Shown in pieces: positions 37,985-47,331 of a stretch of DNA of 64,000 nucleotides. Made by a program: the position numbers and the translations under genes. Within the stretch, counting starts at the first letter, position 1, and each line of letters opens with the position of its first letter. The notes under the pieces are model-generated. The model made no database searches and had not been told where the DNA came from. It saw only the letters and a list, made by a program, of their open reading frames with translations. Source of the DNA: an uncultured Sphingomonas sp. (GTDB taxonomy: Bacteria > Pseudomonadota > Alphaproteobacteria > Sphingomonadales > Sphingomonadaceae); NCBI GenBank assembly GCA_913776045.1, contig CAJYOI010000042.1:1-64000 (forward strand), in the 5' to 3' direction.

Positions 37985-40279
37985 ATGACGAAGCGTATCT
38001 CTCCGGCGAACACCGTCGTGGTGCCTGCCGCAGCCAAGGCTGCCGGCGGTGCCGCCGCTGCAAGCCCGTCGGTCGTGCCTGTCGAGGCCGAAGTTGCTGC
38101 GGCGAAGGCTGAAGTCGCCGACAAGGATGCGGCCCCCGCCGTGACGGCGGAAGCGGTCGCGGCGATGGTTGCTCCGGCGCCGATCGCAATGGTTGTGGAG
38201 CCGGTTGCGGCTGCTGAGCCTGCGGCCCAGGCTGCTACGACGACGACCGCGTCGTCGGACGAAAACGACACGGACTACACGCCATACATCGTTGGCGGCG
38301 TTCTGCTGGCCGGCGGCATTCTGGCGGTTGCCCTCTCGTCGGGCGACGACAAGGGGAGCGCTCCTGCTCCGACCCCGACGCCGACGCCGACCAACTCCGT
38401 GACGATTTCGTCGGCGGCTACCGCGTCGATCGCGGAGAACTCGGCGACGACGGCGACGGTAATAGACGTTAACGCTGCTGCGTCGAACGCTAGTTCGGGT
38501 GCGATCACCTACACGCTGGGTGGCACGGACGCAGCGTCGTTCAATATCGATGCATCGACGGGTATCGTTACCTTCAAGGCCTCGCCGGACTTCGAGACGA
38601 AGTCGTCGTACAGCATCACGGTCACGGCCAATGCGGCTGCGAACGGAACGACGCCGGCGGCAAGTGCGACGCAGACCATTGCGGTCACCGTCACCAACGT
38701 GAATGAAGCGCCGCGCATCACCTCGGCGACGTCGGCGACGGTCGCGGAGAACACTGCGATCACCGCGCCGGTCTATACCGCGACGGCGACGGACCCGGAT
38801 GCCAACACCACGCTGTCCTACTCGCTGGGCGGTACCGATGCTGCGGCGTTCACGATCAATGCGACGACCGGTGCGGTCTCGCTACGTGCGCCGGCGGACT
38901 TCGAAACGAAGTCGAGCTACAGCTTCACCGTGACGGCGTCCGATGGTTCGCTCAGCTCGACCCAGACGGTCACTCTGAACGTCACCAACGTCAATGAGGC
39001 GCCGGTGTTCTCGGCGACGACTCGAACGACCACGGTTGCTGAGAACGTCGCTGCTGGCACGGCTCTGTTCACTGCCGGTGGCGCGGTCGATCCAGACGCC
39101 GGCGCGACGGTTACCTACTCGCTGACCGGCACGGACGCTGCGGCGTTTGCAGTCAATGCGACCACCGGTGCTGTTACTTTCGTTGCCTCGCCGAACTTCG
39201 AGGCGAAGTCGTCTTATTCGTTCAATCTGGTCGCGACTGATCAGGGTGGGCTGTCGACCTCGCAGGCGAACACGGTCGCGATCACCAACGTGAACGAAGC
39301 GCCGAGCTTCGCTGCGGCTACTCGCACGGCGGCGGTCGATGAGAATGTCGCGGCCGGCACTGTCGTGCTGGCATCGTCGACGGCGACCGATCCGGACGCG
39401 GGTGCGGTGCTCACCTACTCGCTGTCGGGCACGGATGCGTCGCTCTTCACCATCAATCCGACCACGGGTGCGGTGTCGATCGTTGCGTCGCCTGACTTCG
39501 AAAGCAAGGCTGTCTACAACTTCAACGTTGTTGCGACCGACCAGGGCGGCCTCAGCGCAACCCAGGCCGTCACGCTGAACATCAACGATCTTCCGGAAGG
39601 TGTCCGGATCGACGGTGGCAGCATTCCGGCGAGCACGGCGGCGTCCTACAGCGCGGCAAACGGCAATGTGACGTTCCTGGAGAGCGGTGCAGTCGGGAAC
39701 ATCTCGAACATCAGCAACTTCACGTCGGGTGACATCATCCAGACCGACGTCGCGACGAACAACTATTCGTTCTCGTCCGATGGAACGACGTTGCGGATCA
39801 GCTACAACAACAACGGCATTGTATCGCAGATCAACCTCGTTGGCGCAGTCAGCGCGGATGCGATCATCGTGAACGAGCAGACCGCAGAAGCGGCTGTTGG
39901 TTTCGACTTCTTCCGTTCGACCGCGCCGGCGGCTCCGGCCGCCAGCGTCGCGCTGGACACGGCAGGTTCGGCAACGACGACCTACAACGCGAATGCGACG
40001 TCGGCGACCTACACGGACTCGGTCGCGCAGGCGAACACCTCGGTGATCACGAACTTCTCGGGCGACGACCGCATCGTGATGACGGGTATCAACGGGTCTT
40101 CGACGGCAACGTCCGCGAGCTTCACGTCTGACGGTTCGGATCTGATCATCTCGTTCAACAACAACGGGATTGTCAGCAAGATCACGCTCGCCGGTGTCGT
40201 CAATCCGAATGGTGCGCCGATCTTCGACGAGGCGTCGGCAGAGCGCGCGATTGGCTTCGATTTCTTCCGTTACGGCTAA
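37985..40279 (+). CDS. Cadherin-repeat protein, probable type I secretion substrate
   Basis: A 764-residue protein, rich in Ala, Thr and Ser, with no cysteine seen. An Ala/Val-rich N-terminus (1-95) precedes one hydrophobic segment (YIVGGVLLAGGILAVALSSG, about 98-118) and a Pro-Thr linker. Then come four cadherin-like repeats of about 97-105 residues (137-538), each ending in a NVNEAP-type calcium motif with DPDA and DFE acidic ligands. The last 225 residues are two copies of another module, each ending (V/I)GFDFFR; the second ends the protein as GFDFFRYG. There is no Sec signal peptide, and hydrophobic C-terminal ends suit type I export. The membrane-like segment could retain it at the surface. 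Placed directly after two type I exporters. Confidence 0.82.
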   Translation: MTKRISPANTVVVPAAAKAAGGAAAASPSVVPVEAEVAAAKAEVADKDAAPAVTAEAVAAMVAPAPIAMVVEPVAAAEPAAQAATTTTASSDENDTDYTPYIVGGVLLAGGILAVALSSGDDKGSAPAPTPTPTPTNSVTISSAATASIAENSATTATVIDVNAAASNASSGAITYTLGGTDAASFNIDASTGIVTFKASPDFETKSSYSITVTANAAANGTTPAASATQTIAVTVTNVNEAPRITSATSATVAENTAITAPVYTATATDPDANTTLSYSLGGTDAAAFTINATTGAVSLRAPADFETKSSYSFTVTASDGSLSSTQTVTLNVTNVNEAPVFSATTRTTTVAENVAAGTALFTAGGAVDPDAGATVTYSLTGTDAAAFAVNATTGAVTFVASPNFEAKSSYSFNLVATDQGGLSTSQANTVAITNVNEAPSFAAATRTAAVDENVAAGTVVLASSTATDPDAGAVLTYSLSGTDASLFTINPTTGAVSIVASPDFESKAVYNFNVVATDQGGLSATQAVTLNINDLPEGVRIDGGSIPASTAASYSAANGNVTFLESGAVGNISNISNFTSGDIIQTDVATNNYSFSSDGTTLRISYNNNGIVSQINLVGAVSADAIIVNEQTAEAAVGFDFFRSTAPAAPAASVALDTAGSATTTYNANATSATYTDSVAQANTSVITNFSGDDRIVMTGINGSSTATSASFTSDGSDLIISFNNNGIVSKITLAGVVNPNGAPIFDEASAERAIGFDFFRYG

Positions 40280-40322
40280 GTTCAACTGAATTTCTCGATT
40301 TTCTCTTTGGGGTAGAGATAGA

Positions 40323-43300
40323 ATGGCTCAGATTACTCTCGGTGCGGGCGAAACGGCCAATGGCGGCCAGCCCCTCTTTGGCAACAATACGATTTTCGGG
40401 ACCACGACCGGCGGCGGTCAGACCGTTGTCATCGGCGGTGGTCAGCAGATCTTCGGCGCCGACTTCAACGCGGGCGGCGACACGATCGTCCTCGCCGGTG
40501 CCGCCAACCAGTATCAGATCTCGCGTAGCGGCTCGACGATCGTCATTACCGGCCCGAACGGTACGGAAGTCCGTTTCCCGGCGCCGAATCCGTCGCTTTC
40601 GGCTGATCAGCAGCCTTCGATCGTCTTCAACAACGGCACGCTGACCAACACCAGCGACGACATCTCGTACAAGCTGGCTACGTCGTCGGCCGGCCAGATC
40701 ACGCTCGGTTCGCAGGCGATCACCACGACGGCGTCGACTGTTGGCGGTGGTACGACGAACCCGGTCGGCGTGACGCTGAACGTTACGGCGACGAATGTGA
40801 CGGAAGGTGGCGCGATCACCTACACCTTCACGCTGTCGTCGGCGCAGACCTCGGCGGTGACGATCAACGTCGCGACGGCCGGTGGCACGGCGACCCCGGG
40901 CACGGACTTTACGGCTGTCTCGACCGCGATCACGTTCCAGCCGGGTCAGACCACGCAGTTCCTGACGGTCAACACGATTGATGACACACTGCCGGAAGCC
41001 GCAGAAACGGTTTCGCTGCAGATCAATCTGCCGTCGGGGATCGCGTTGGCCAGCACGGCTAACGTAACTGCAGTCATCAGCGACAACGACAACTTCCCTG
41101 TGTCCTCCGTTCTGACGACCGGCAACGACACGTTCACTGGCGGCGACGCAGCGGACCGTTTCGTCGGCGCGCAGAATACGACCGAACCGGGCAAGCTGCT
41201 GTCGGCCAATGACGTCATTAACGGTGGTGCCGGCATCGACACGATCGAGCTGACCAACGCACCGGCAAACGCGTTCCCTAATGTGCTTGCGGACGTCGAT
41301 TTCACCAACGTCACGAACGTTGAGACGCTGGTCACCAACTATGCAACCGTCCAGCTCGGCGCACAGGCTGACAAGGCTGGCATCGTGACCGTCGATACGG
41401 CGACGCGTACGGACTCGCAGAACGTTGCAAACAATTTCATCGCAAATGGAACTACGCTCGATCTGACGTCGGACCTGAACGCCGATGGCGTTGCCGATTT
41501 CAACAATGTGCTGACTGTCTCGATGGCGAACAGTGCCACCGACACGGTTCGCCTGGCGCTGGCTACTGCGGCAGGGTCGGCGATCAACACCGGCACGACG
41601 TTCACGCCGACCGCGACTTCGACCAACCTGAATCCGACGGCGCTTGGCGCGATCGATAACATCATCATCGCGAACCAAGTGAACCCCGTTCGTGTGACTT
41701 TCACAAGCACCGCGGTCGGCAACGGCACGGCGTTCGACGCGGACGGCACGACGCTGGCCGTCGCCGTTCAGTCGGAAGACGCGAACGACAACCTGGTCGG
41801 CGGCGTTGTCCGTTTTGACGACGAAGGCATCCGCTTCGCCGGTGGCCAGTTCGACGTTCGTGACGTATCGGGCACCGCGCGTGGCACTTTCAACGAAGTC
41901 GTGCTGGGTACGGCTCTTAGCGAAACGACGACTCTGGCTGCAAACCTGCCGAATGGTTCGACGCTTGGCTCGTATATCAACGCTGGTGGCGGCGATGACG
42001 TCGTGACGGGAAGTGCGAACGCTGACTTCCTCGTCGGCGGCGCCGGTAACGACACCCTCAACGGTGGCGCGGGGTCCGACAGCCTTCTTGGTGGCGCGGG
42101 TAACGACATCATCAACGGTGGCGCTGGCATCGACACGCTGCTCGACGGTGGTGAGGGTAGTGATATCTACACCTTCGCAGATGGCGAGTTCGTGGCAAAC
42201 GAGACGGTTGCCGACAGCGGCACCGGTGCTAACGATGTCGATTATCTCGCCATCACCAGCTCGACCGCTCTGACCGATGCGCAGTTCGCCGGCCGGACGG
42301 GCATCGAGGGTCTGGCAACCAACGTCACGAACAGTGGTGCTGTGGAAGTCACGATCGGCACAAACGCTCAGGCGACCGGCATCCGCACGGTCTACGCCGG
42401 TGACGACGACCTGACGGCCAGCGCGTACACCGCCGACCTGACCGTCTACGGCACGGGCGCGACTGTCACGGGTTCGGGCAACGACACGATCGTTCTGCAG
42501 AACCAGACGGCGCAGCAGGCGACGTTGGTTGGCCTGGGTCACACGACCTCGTCGGCTGGCTTCCAGGCGTTCACCGGCTCGGTGAACGGCGGTTCGGGCA
42601 ACGACACCGTCATCGGCGGCTATGCGCTGGCAAACACCAACACCACGCTGACCGGCGGTACGGGGACCGACACGCTGGTTCTCGGCGGTGCAGTCAACGG
42701 TCAGGGCGGCACGCTCGCGACCGGCACGACCGCGACGTACACGCTTAACTTCGGCTCGGGCTTCACCGGTTTCGAAGCGATCCAGCTCAACGCCGCCCCG
42801 ACCGGTTCGGCGGTTGCGTACAACCTGTCGTTCGTCGACGCGAACGTTGCATCGGGCACCACGCTTGCGATCAACGGCGGCGCGCTGCGTGGTTCGACGA
42901 GTGTGAACAACGCCACGTTCAACGAAACCCTGACGGTTAATGCGTCGGCCCTCACCGGCACGCGCGCTGTCTCGGTGACGGGTGGCGCTGGTGATGACGT
43001 CCTGACCGGCGGGGCCGGTGCGGACACGCTGAACGGTGGTGCCGGCAACGACACCATCACGGGCGGTGCCGGTAACGACACGCTGAACGGTGGCGAAGGT
43101 AGCGACAACTACATCTACGCCGACGGCGAACTGGTTGCCGCTGAAATCCTTGCCGACACCGGCACGGCGGGCACGGACACCATCACCGTCACCAGCTCGA
43201 CCGCGTTGACCGATGCAGTGTTTGCAAACAAGTCGGGCGTGGAAGTTCTGACGACGACGGTAACCACGGGTACCGTCGGCGATATGACCTCGGCCGGCGC

Positions 43301-45743
43301 CAATGCCGAAGTCACGCTGGGTGCAAACGCACAGGCTGCCGGCATCGTGACCGTCAACAACGGTGAGGAGGACCTGAACGCGTCGGCGTACACGGTAGGT
43401 CTGACCGTTAACACGAACGGCGGGTCGGTGATCACCGGTTCGGGCAACGACGTCGTTAATGTGCTGCCGTTCAGCACCAACGCCGTTTACACTGGTGCTG
43501 GCGATGACAAGATCTTCGCCGGCTTCAACCTCTTTGCTGGTACGACCATCGACGGTGGCGCCGGTTCGGACGAACTGATCGTCGGCGGCACGGTCGTTCG
43601 CAACGGCGTCTCGGTCAACACGGACATCGAGCGCTTTGGTCGCGGTAACAACTTCGTGTACGTCATTCCGGCGAACGCGAACCTGACCAATGTCGAGCGT
43701 CTGACTCTGGTCGGTGGGACGAATGGCTCGGCGGCAGGTGCCGGCAACGCCATCAGCTACAGCATCACCGCGGACAACGCGAACGTTGCCGCCGGTCAGA
43801 CGGCCGTTGTCGATGCGTCCAGCCTGGGCACGAAGATCTACGACCTTGGCGGCAACGGTGCCGTTGGTGGTGGTGACGACCTCAGTGCCACCGAAACGCT
43901 GACGTTCAATGGCTCGGCGGAAACCGACGGTAGCTACACCGTGCTTGGTGGTGCCGGTAACGACGTCATCACGGGCGGCGCGCAGGCTGATACGCTCACC
44001 GGCAACGCCGGCAACGACGTTCTGAACGGCGGGCTGGGCAACGACACCCTGAATGGTGGCGACGGCAACGACACCCTGAATGGTGGCGACGGCAACGACA
44101 CCCTCGAGGGTGGCGCTGGCGATGACACGCTGGTCGGCGGGGCTGGCAACGACACCATCCGTGGTGGCGCTGGCAACGACTCGATCATCGTGACCGGAAC
44201 CGAATTCGCCAATGACGGTGACAGCGTCGATGGCGGCGATGGCACCGACACGCTGGAAATCACCGGCGGTGGTTCGATCGGCGATTTTGGCTTCAGCGGT
44301 CGTTACACGAGCATCGAGGCGTTGCGTCTGTCGAATGGCGTGTACAACTTCTCGGCGGGCCAGTTCGCTCAGGCGGCCGGGTTCACGAGCTACTCGTTCG
44401 GTGCAAACGCAAGCGGCAGCACCATCTCGGTGTCCGGTTTGAACGCCGGCACGACGCTGAATGACATCATCTCTGCGTCTAACAGCGTGACCTTTGTCGG
44501 TTCGTCGTTCGCTGACACCATCAACATCGGTGTTGCGAACACGACCCAGGGTGGTGGTACGGATGTCGTCCAGGCGGGTGCAGGCAATGACGTCATCAAC
44601 GTCGGCAGCACGCTGACGACTGCTGACTTGATCAACGGTCAGGGCGGCAGCGATACGCTGAACGTGTCGGGCAACGGCACTACGCAGACTGTGACCCTTT
44701 CGGTCGCGGCTGTTGGTGGCGCAACCCCGTCGTCGGGTATCTACTCGATCGAGACGATCGCTCTTGCAGCTGGCCTCGCCAGCACCGCCGGCACGGCCGT
44801 GGCGACTCCGGGTTCTGCCGGCACGGCGACCAGCTACAATGTTACCGTCAACGATACGTCGTTCGACAGCACGACGGCATCGCTCACGGTCGACGGTTCG
44901 GCACTCCGTGTCGTTTCGACGGGCGCGGGCGCTGACGGCATCTTCGGCACGTCCGACGATGCGACCACCGGTGAAGTGCTGAACTTCAACGGCGGTGCGG
45001 TGTCGAGCGGTCACGTCCTGACCGTAACCGGTGGTGCGGCCAACGACTCGATCGTGGGTGGCGCAGGTGCCGACGTCCTGAACGGCGGCGGTGGTGCCGA
45101 CTTCATCAGCGGCGGGGACGGCAACGACGTCATCGACGGCGGTGCAGGCGGCGACCAACTGTACGGCGGTAACGGCAACGACACCATCACCGGCGGCACG
45201 GGTTCGGACCTGATCGTTGGCGGTGCCGGCATCGACGCGATCAATCTGGGCGGCGACGGCGCCCGCGACACGGTTATCATCAATGATGGCGACGCGGGCC
45301 GTGGTGGTACGTCGTTCGGTGTGGAAGCCATCTCGGGCTTCCAAGCCGGCTCGGTGACCAACAACGCTTTCACCTCGACGGCTGATGTGATCGACTTCGG
45401 TTCGAACATGGTCGCCAACGGCCTGAATGCGTCGGTGAACAACGGCGTCGTCCAGGCTGGCTCGGTTCTGCAGAACGCTATCAACAGCTCGACGAGCCTG
45501 CTCGCAGCCATCCAGCTGGTTGAGCAGGAGTTCAACACGCAGGGCTTCGACGGCGGCAAGGGCGTTGTCGCATTCACCTATCAGGGCAACACCTATATCG
45601 GTGAGCTCTCGGACGTGAACGCGGCTGCCAATGCGATCACCGCGGCGTTCACCGACATCGTACAGATCACGGGCGTTACCGGTGTCACCGCGCTGTTCGA
45701 CACCGACGGGAACGCCGGCTTTGGTTACGGTCTGCAGATCTAA
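40323..45743 (+). CDS. RTX calcium-binding protein with Calx-beta domain, S-layer- or adhesin-like
   Basis: A giant exported-looking protein of 1806 residues, Gly/Asn/Thr/Ala-rich, acidic, no cysteine seen, no Sec signal. Layout: N-terminal module (1-145); Calx-beta domain (about 147-260, ending NVTAVISDND); then beta-rich modules separated by four blocks of RTX nonapeptides GGxGxDxLx at about residues 560-616, 888-930, 1210-1290 and 1573-1640. Two inter-block modules are paralogous (both begin EGSD-Y-YADGE/FADGE and continue SSTALTDA). The last 130 residues are non-repetitive and end FGYGLQI, placed like an RTX secretion signal. This architecture resembles RTX-type S-layer proteins such as Caulobacter RsaA. 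It follows the cadherin-repeat gene by 43 bases with RBS GGGGTAGAG and is closed by a strong terminator. Confidence 0.88.
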   Translation: MAQITLGAGETANGGQPLFGNNTIFGTTTGGGQTVVIGGGQQIFGADFNAGGDTIVLAGAANQYQISRSGSTIVITGPNGTEVRFPAPNPSLSADQQPSIVFNNGTLTNTSDDISYKLATSSAGQITLGSQAITTTASTVGGGTTNPVGVTLNVTATNVTEGGAITYTFTLSSAQTSAVTINVATAGGTATPGTDFTAVSTAITFQPGQTTQFLTVNTIDDTLPEAAETVSLQINLPSGIALASTANVTAVISDNDNFPVSSVLTTGNDTFTGGDAADRFVGAQNTTEPGKLLSANDVINGGAGIDTIELTNAPANAFPNVLADVDFTNVTNVETLVTNYATVQLGAQADKAGIVTVDTATRTDSQNVANNFIANGTTLDLTSDLNADGVADFNNVLTVSMANSATDTVRLALATAAGSAINTGTTFTPTATSTNLNPTALGAIDNIIIANQVNPVRVTFTSTAVGNGTAFDADGTTLAVAVQSEDANDNLVGGVVRFDDEGIRFAGGQFDVRDVSGTARGTFNEVVLGTALSETTTLAANLPNGSTLGSYINAGGGDDVVTGSANADFLVGGAGNDTLNGGAGSDSLLGGAGNDIINGGAGIDTLLDGGEGSDIYTFADGEFVANETVADSGTGANDVDYLAITSSTALTDAQFAGRTGIEGLATNVTNSGAVEVTIGTNAQATGIRTVYAGDDDLTASAYTADLTVYGTGATVTGSGNDTIVLQNQTAQQATLVGLGHTTSSAGFQAFTGSVNGGSGNDTVIGGYALANTNTTLTGGTGTDTLVLGGAVNGQGGTLATGTTATYTLNFGSGFTGFEAIQLNAAPTGSAVAYNLSFVDANVASGTTLAINGGALRGSTSVNNATFNETLTVNASALTGTRAVSVTGGAGDDVLTGGAGADTLNGGAGNDTITGGAGNDTLNGGEGSDNYIYADGELVAAEILADTGTAGTDTITVTSSTALTDAVFANKSGVEVLTTTVTTGTVGDMTSAGANAEVTLGANAQAAGIVTVNNGEEDLNASAYTVGLTVNTNGGSVITGSGNDVVNVLPFSTNAVYTGAGDDKIFAGFNLFAGTTIDGGAGSDELIVGGTVVRNGVSVNTDIERFGRGNNFVYVIPANANLTNVERLTLVGGTNGSAAGAGNAISYSITADNANVAAGQTAVVDASSLGTKIYDLGGNGAVGGGDDLSATETLTFNGSAETDGSYTVLGGAGNDVITGGAQADTLTGNAGNDVLNGGLGNDTLNGGDGNDTLNGGDGNDTLEGGAGDDTLVGGAGNDTIRGGAGNDSIIVTGTEFANDGDSVDGGDGTDTLEITGGGSIGDFGFSGRYTSIEALRLSNGVYNFSAGQFAQAAGFTSYSFGANASGSTISVSGLNAGTTLNDIISASNSVTFVGSSFADTINIGVANTTQGGGTDVVQAGAGNDVINVGSTLTTADLINGQGGSDTLNVSGNGTTQTVTLSVAAVGGATPSSGIYSIETIALAAGLASTAGTAVATPGSAGTATSYNVTVNDTSFDSTTASLTVDGSALRVVSTGAGADGIFGTSDDATTGEVLNFNGGAVSSGHVLTVTGGAANDSIVGGAGADVLNGGGGADFISGGDGNDVIDGGAGGDQLYGGNGNDTITGGTGSDLIVGGAGIDAINLGGDGARDTVIINDGDAGRGGTSFGVEAISGFQAGSVTNNAFTSTADVIDFGSNMVANGLNASVNNGVVQAGSVLQNAINSSTSLLAAIQLVEQEFNTQGFDGGKGVVAFTYQGNTYIGELSDVNAAANAITAAFTDIVQITGVTGVTALFDTDGNAGFGYGLQI
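44041..44104 (+). repeat. 27-bp tandem repeat in RTX block 3
   Basis: A 27-base unit (44041-44067) is repeated exactly at 44068-44094, with ten further bases matching. It encodes NDTLNGGDG repeats, so it changes the number of calcium-binding turns by whole nonapeptides without breaking the frame. Confidence 0.9.
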
Positions 45744-45766
45744 TCAGTAGGCCGTTTTGGACTAGA

Positions 45767-45800
45767 GGGTCCTGGGACTTTGTCCCGGGACCCTTTTTTT
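45767..45800 (+). terminator. Strong terminator of the RTX gene
   Basis: A 12-bp stem (GGGTCCTGGGAC / GTCCCGGGACCC, one G-U) with a three-base loop and seven T, 24 bases after the stop codon. It isolates the surface-protein genes from the insertion element downstream. Confidence 0.95.
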
Positions 45801-45936
45801 GTTTGAGCCGATTCTGGGCGGGCTAAAAACATCGGGTATGCGTTCTCGATCGTTGGTTCGACAGTGAGGCGATCGCATCGGCCGCCCTTGGTTTTCGTAC
45901 CCGTGGCTGAATATCGATGGCTGGCGGTCGGCTCTA

Positions 45937-46984
45937 GAATCTGAGTCATGTGAGCGGAATCGGTTGGGGGATTCACAAGGCGGGGGAATTCTGATTCAAG
46001 CTGCTGGCCGTACGGAGGTCGGTGGGTATAGGTCGGGCTTATTCGGATGATCTGCGTGAGCGGGTGGCGGCATCGGTTCTGGGTGGCCGGACGTGCCGGG
46101 CGACGGCTGAGTTGTTCGGCGTCAGCGTATCGAGTGCGGTGACGTGGTCGCAGCGGCTCCGCGCAACGGGTAGCGCCGCGGCCCGACCGCTGGGACGCAA
46201 GCAGCCGCGGTCTCTGGCGGCCGAGCGTGCGTGGCTGCTGGAGCGATTGGCGACCTAGCCGGACGTGACGTTGCGCGGCCTGGTAGCCGAGTTGGGTGAA
46301 CGCGGCGTTGTGACGAGCTACGGTTCGGTGTGGGGGATCGTGCGTGAGGCTGGGATCACGTTCAAAAAAAGACGCTGATCGCCCGCGAGCAGGATCGGCC
46401 CGTGATCGCAAGACGCCGGGCACAATGGCGCAAGTATCAGGGCCGGATCGATCCGCGTCACCTCGTCTTCATCGATGAGATCTGGGCCAAGACCAACATG
46501 ACACGCCTGCGCGGCTGGTGCGCGCGTGGCCTGCCGCTGGTCGACAAGATCCCGCACGGCCACTGGCGCACGCTCACGTTTCTGGCTGCGCTCCGGCATG
46601 ATCGCATCGACGCGCCACTCGTGCTCGATGCCCCCATCAACGGCGAGAGCTTTGCCGCCTATGTCAAGCGGTTCCTGGTGCCTACCCTCTCGAGCGGCGA
46701 CATCGTCGCCATGGACAACCTCGGCAGCCACAAGAGCAAGGCCGTGCGACAGCTCATCCGCTCCGTCGGCGCCAGGCTCCTCTTTCTGCCGCCCTACTCG
46801 CCCGACCTCAACCCAATCCAGCACGTCTTTGCCAAGCTCAAGACCCTGCTCCGCAAGGCCAACACCCGATCGGTCAAGGCGACATGGAAGCAGATTGGTT
46901 CACTCCTCGAGGCCTTCCCACCTCACGAATGCGCCAACTACCTCCGCAACAGTGAATACGCTTCTACTTAAATGAATCAGACTC
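45937..46984 (+). mobile_element. IS630-family insertion sequence, about 1048 bp
   Basis: Imperfect terminal inverted repeats match at 11 of 14 positions: GAATCTGAGTCATG at the left end and, on the other strand, GAGTCTGATTCATT at the right end. TA dinucleotides at 45935-45936 and 46985-46986 flank the element, the target duplication typical of IS630/Tc1-type transposition. It carries one damaged transposase gene. It sits 137 bases after the RTX terminator and does not interrupt a recognisable gene. Confidence 0.88.
46022..46971 (+). pseudogene. IS630-family transposase, inactivated
   Basis: The N-terminal helix-turn-helix part (GRAYSDDLRERVAASVLGG...) is open to a TAG at 46256-46258, in a place where relatives read Glu (ATEPDVTLRGL). 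The same frame continues past it to a run of seven A at 46364-46370, where a -1 shift is needed to join the catalytic part (KKTLIAREQDRPVIARRRAQ...). Such A-runs serve programmed slippage in some IS630 copies. The DDE domain keeps FIDE and MDNLGSHK, but the third acid is gone: NPIQHVF stands where relatives have NPIEQVF or NPIEHVF. With a stop codon and a lost catalytic residue the copy cannot act alone, though it might be moved in trans. Confidence 0.85.
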
Positions 46985-47257
46985 TAGGCCTAGGGCGACT
47001 GCGTATCGTGCCGGCACCGTTTCAGAAGCCGCCTGCGCGTGATGCGTGGCGGCGGGCGGGGCAGCCAACCACACTCAGCGAAATGTCTCTAAACGGACCT
47101 GTCGAACGATCACCTATCGGTGGTTGGCTGGCCCGGTTTCTGTGCAGGATGACGCCGACTTCTGTTGATCGTTCTGCACCGGCTGAGGGGCAGCGTAAGT
47201 GTGCGAGGTACCCCTACGGGCGGTGGGAACGAATGCCACCCACGCCGGTCCACACAC
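46985..47257. other. Non-coding stretch after the insertion element
   Basis: Together with the following terminator, 347 bases to the SWIB gene hold no convincing gene. CTAGGCCTAG (46984-46993) straddles the element's right end and GTGCCGGCAC (47008-47017) is a second short palindrome. I see nothing else. Confidence 0.5.
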
Positions 47258-47294
47258 AAAAAAACGCCGGCGGGGCAGGGGCCCGGCCGGCGCT
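47258..47294 (-). terminator. Terminator of the SWIB gene
   Basis: On the minus strand GCCGGCG and its partner CGCCGGC enclose a G+C-rich loop and are followed by TTTTTTTGTG, 38 bases after the SWIB stop codon. Confidence 0.85.
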
Positions 47295-47331
47295 TTCGCG
47301 TGTCGACGGTTTCGAACGTCGAAGGGCTGGA

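Noticed and set aside
38882-40285. Long open frame antisense to the cadherin-repeat gene
   Set aside because: Same codon-bias shadow; low-complexity Arg-rich translation.
42000-45240. Repeated DNA in the RTX gene as a CRISPR-like array
   Set aside because: Repeats are nine-codon coding units without spacers of constant length.
40200-45344. Open frame of 1714 codons antisense to the RTX gene
   Set aside because: It exists because the RTX gene rarely uses codons whose complements are stops. Its translation is Arg/Val/Asp/Thr-rich without any fold, and no ribosome site or promoter is seen.
46364-46370. Seven-A run in the transposase as a working programmed frameshift
   Set aside because: Possible in principle, but the upstream stop codon and lost catalytic Glu already disable the gene, so I do not claim function.
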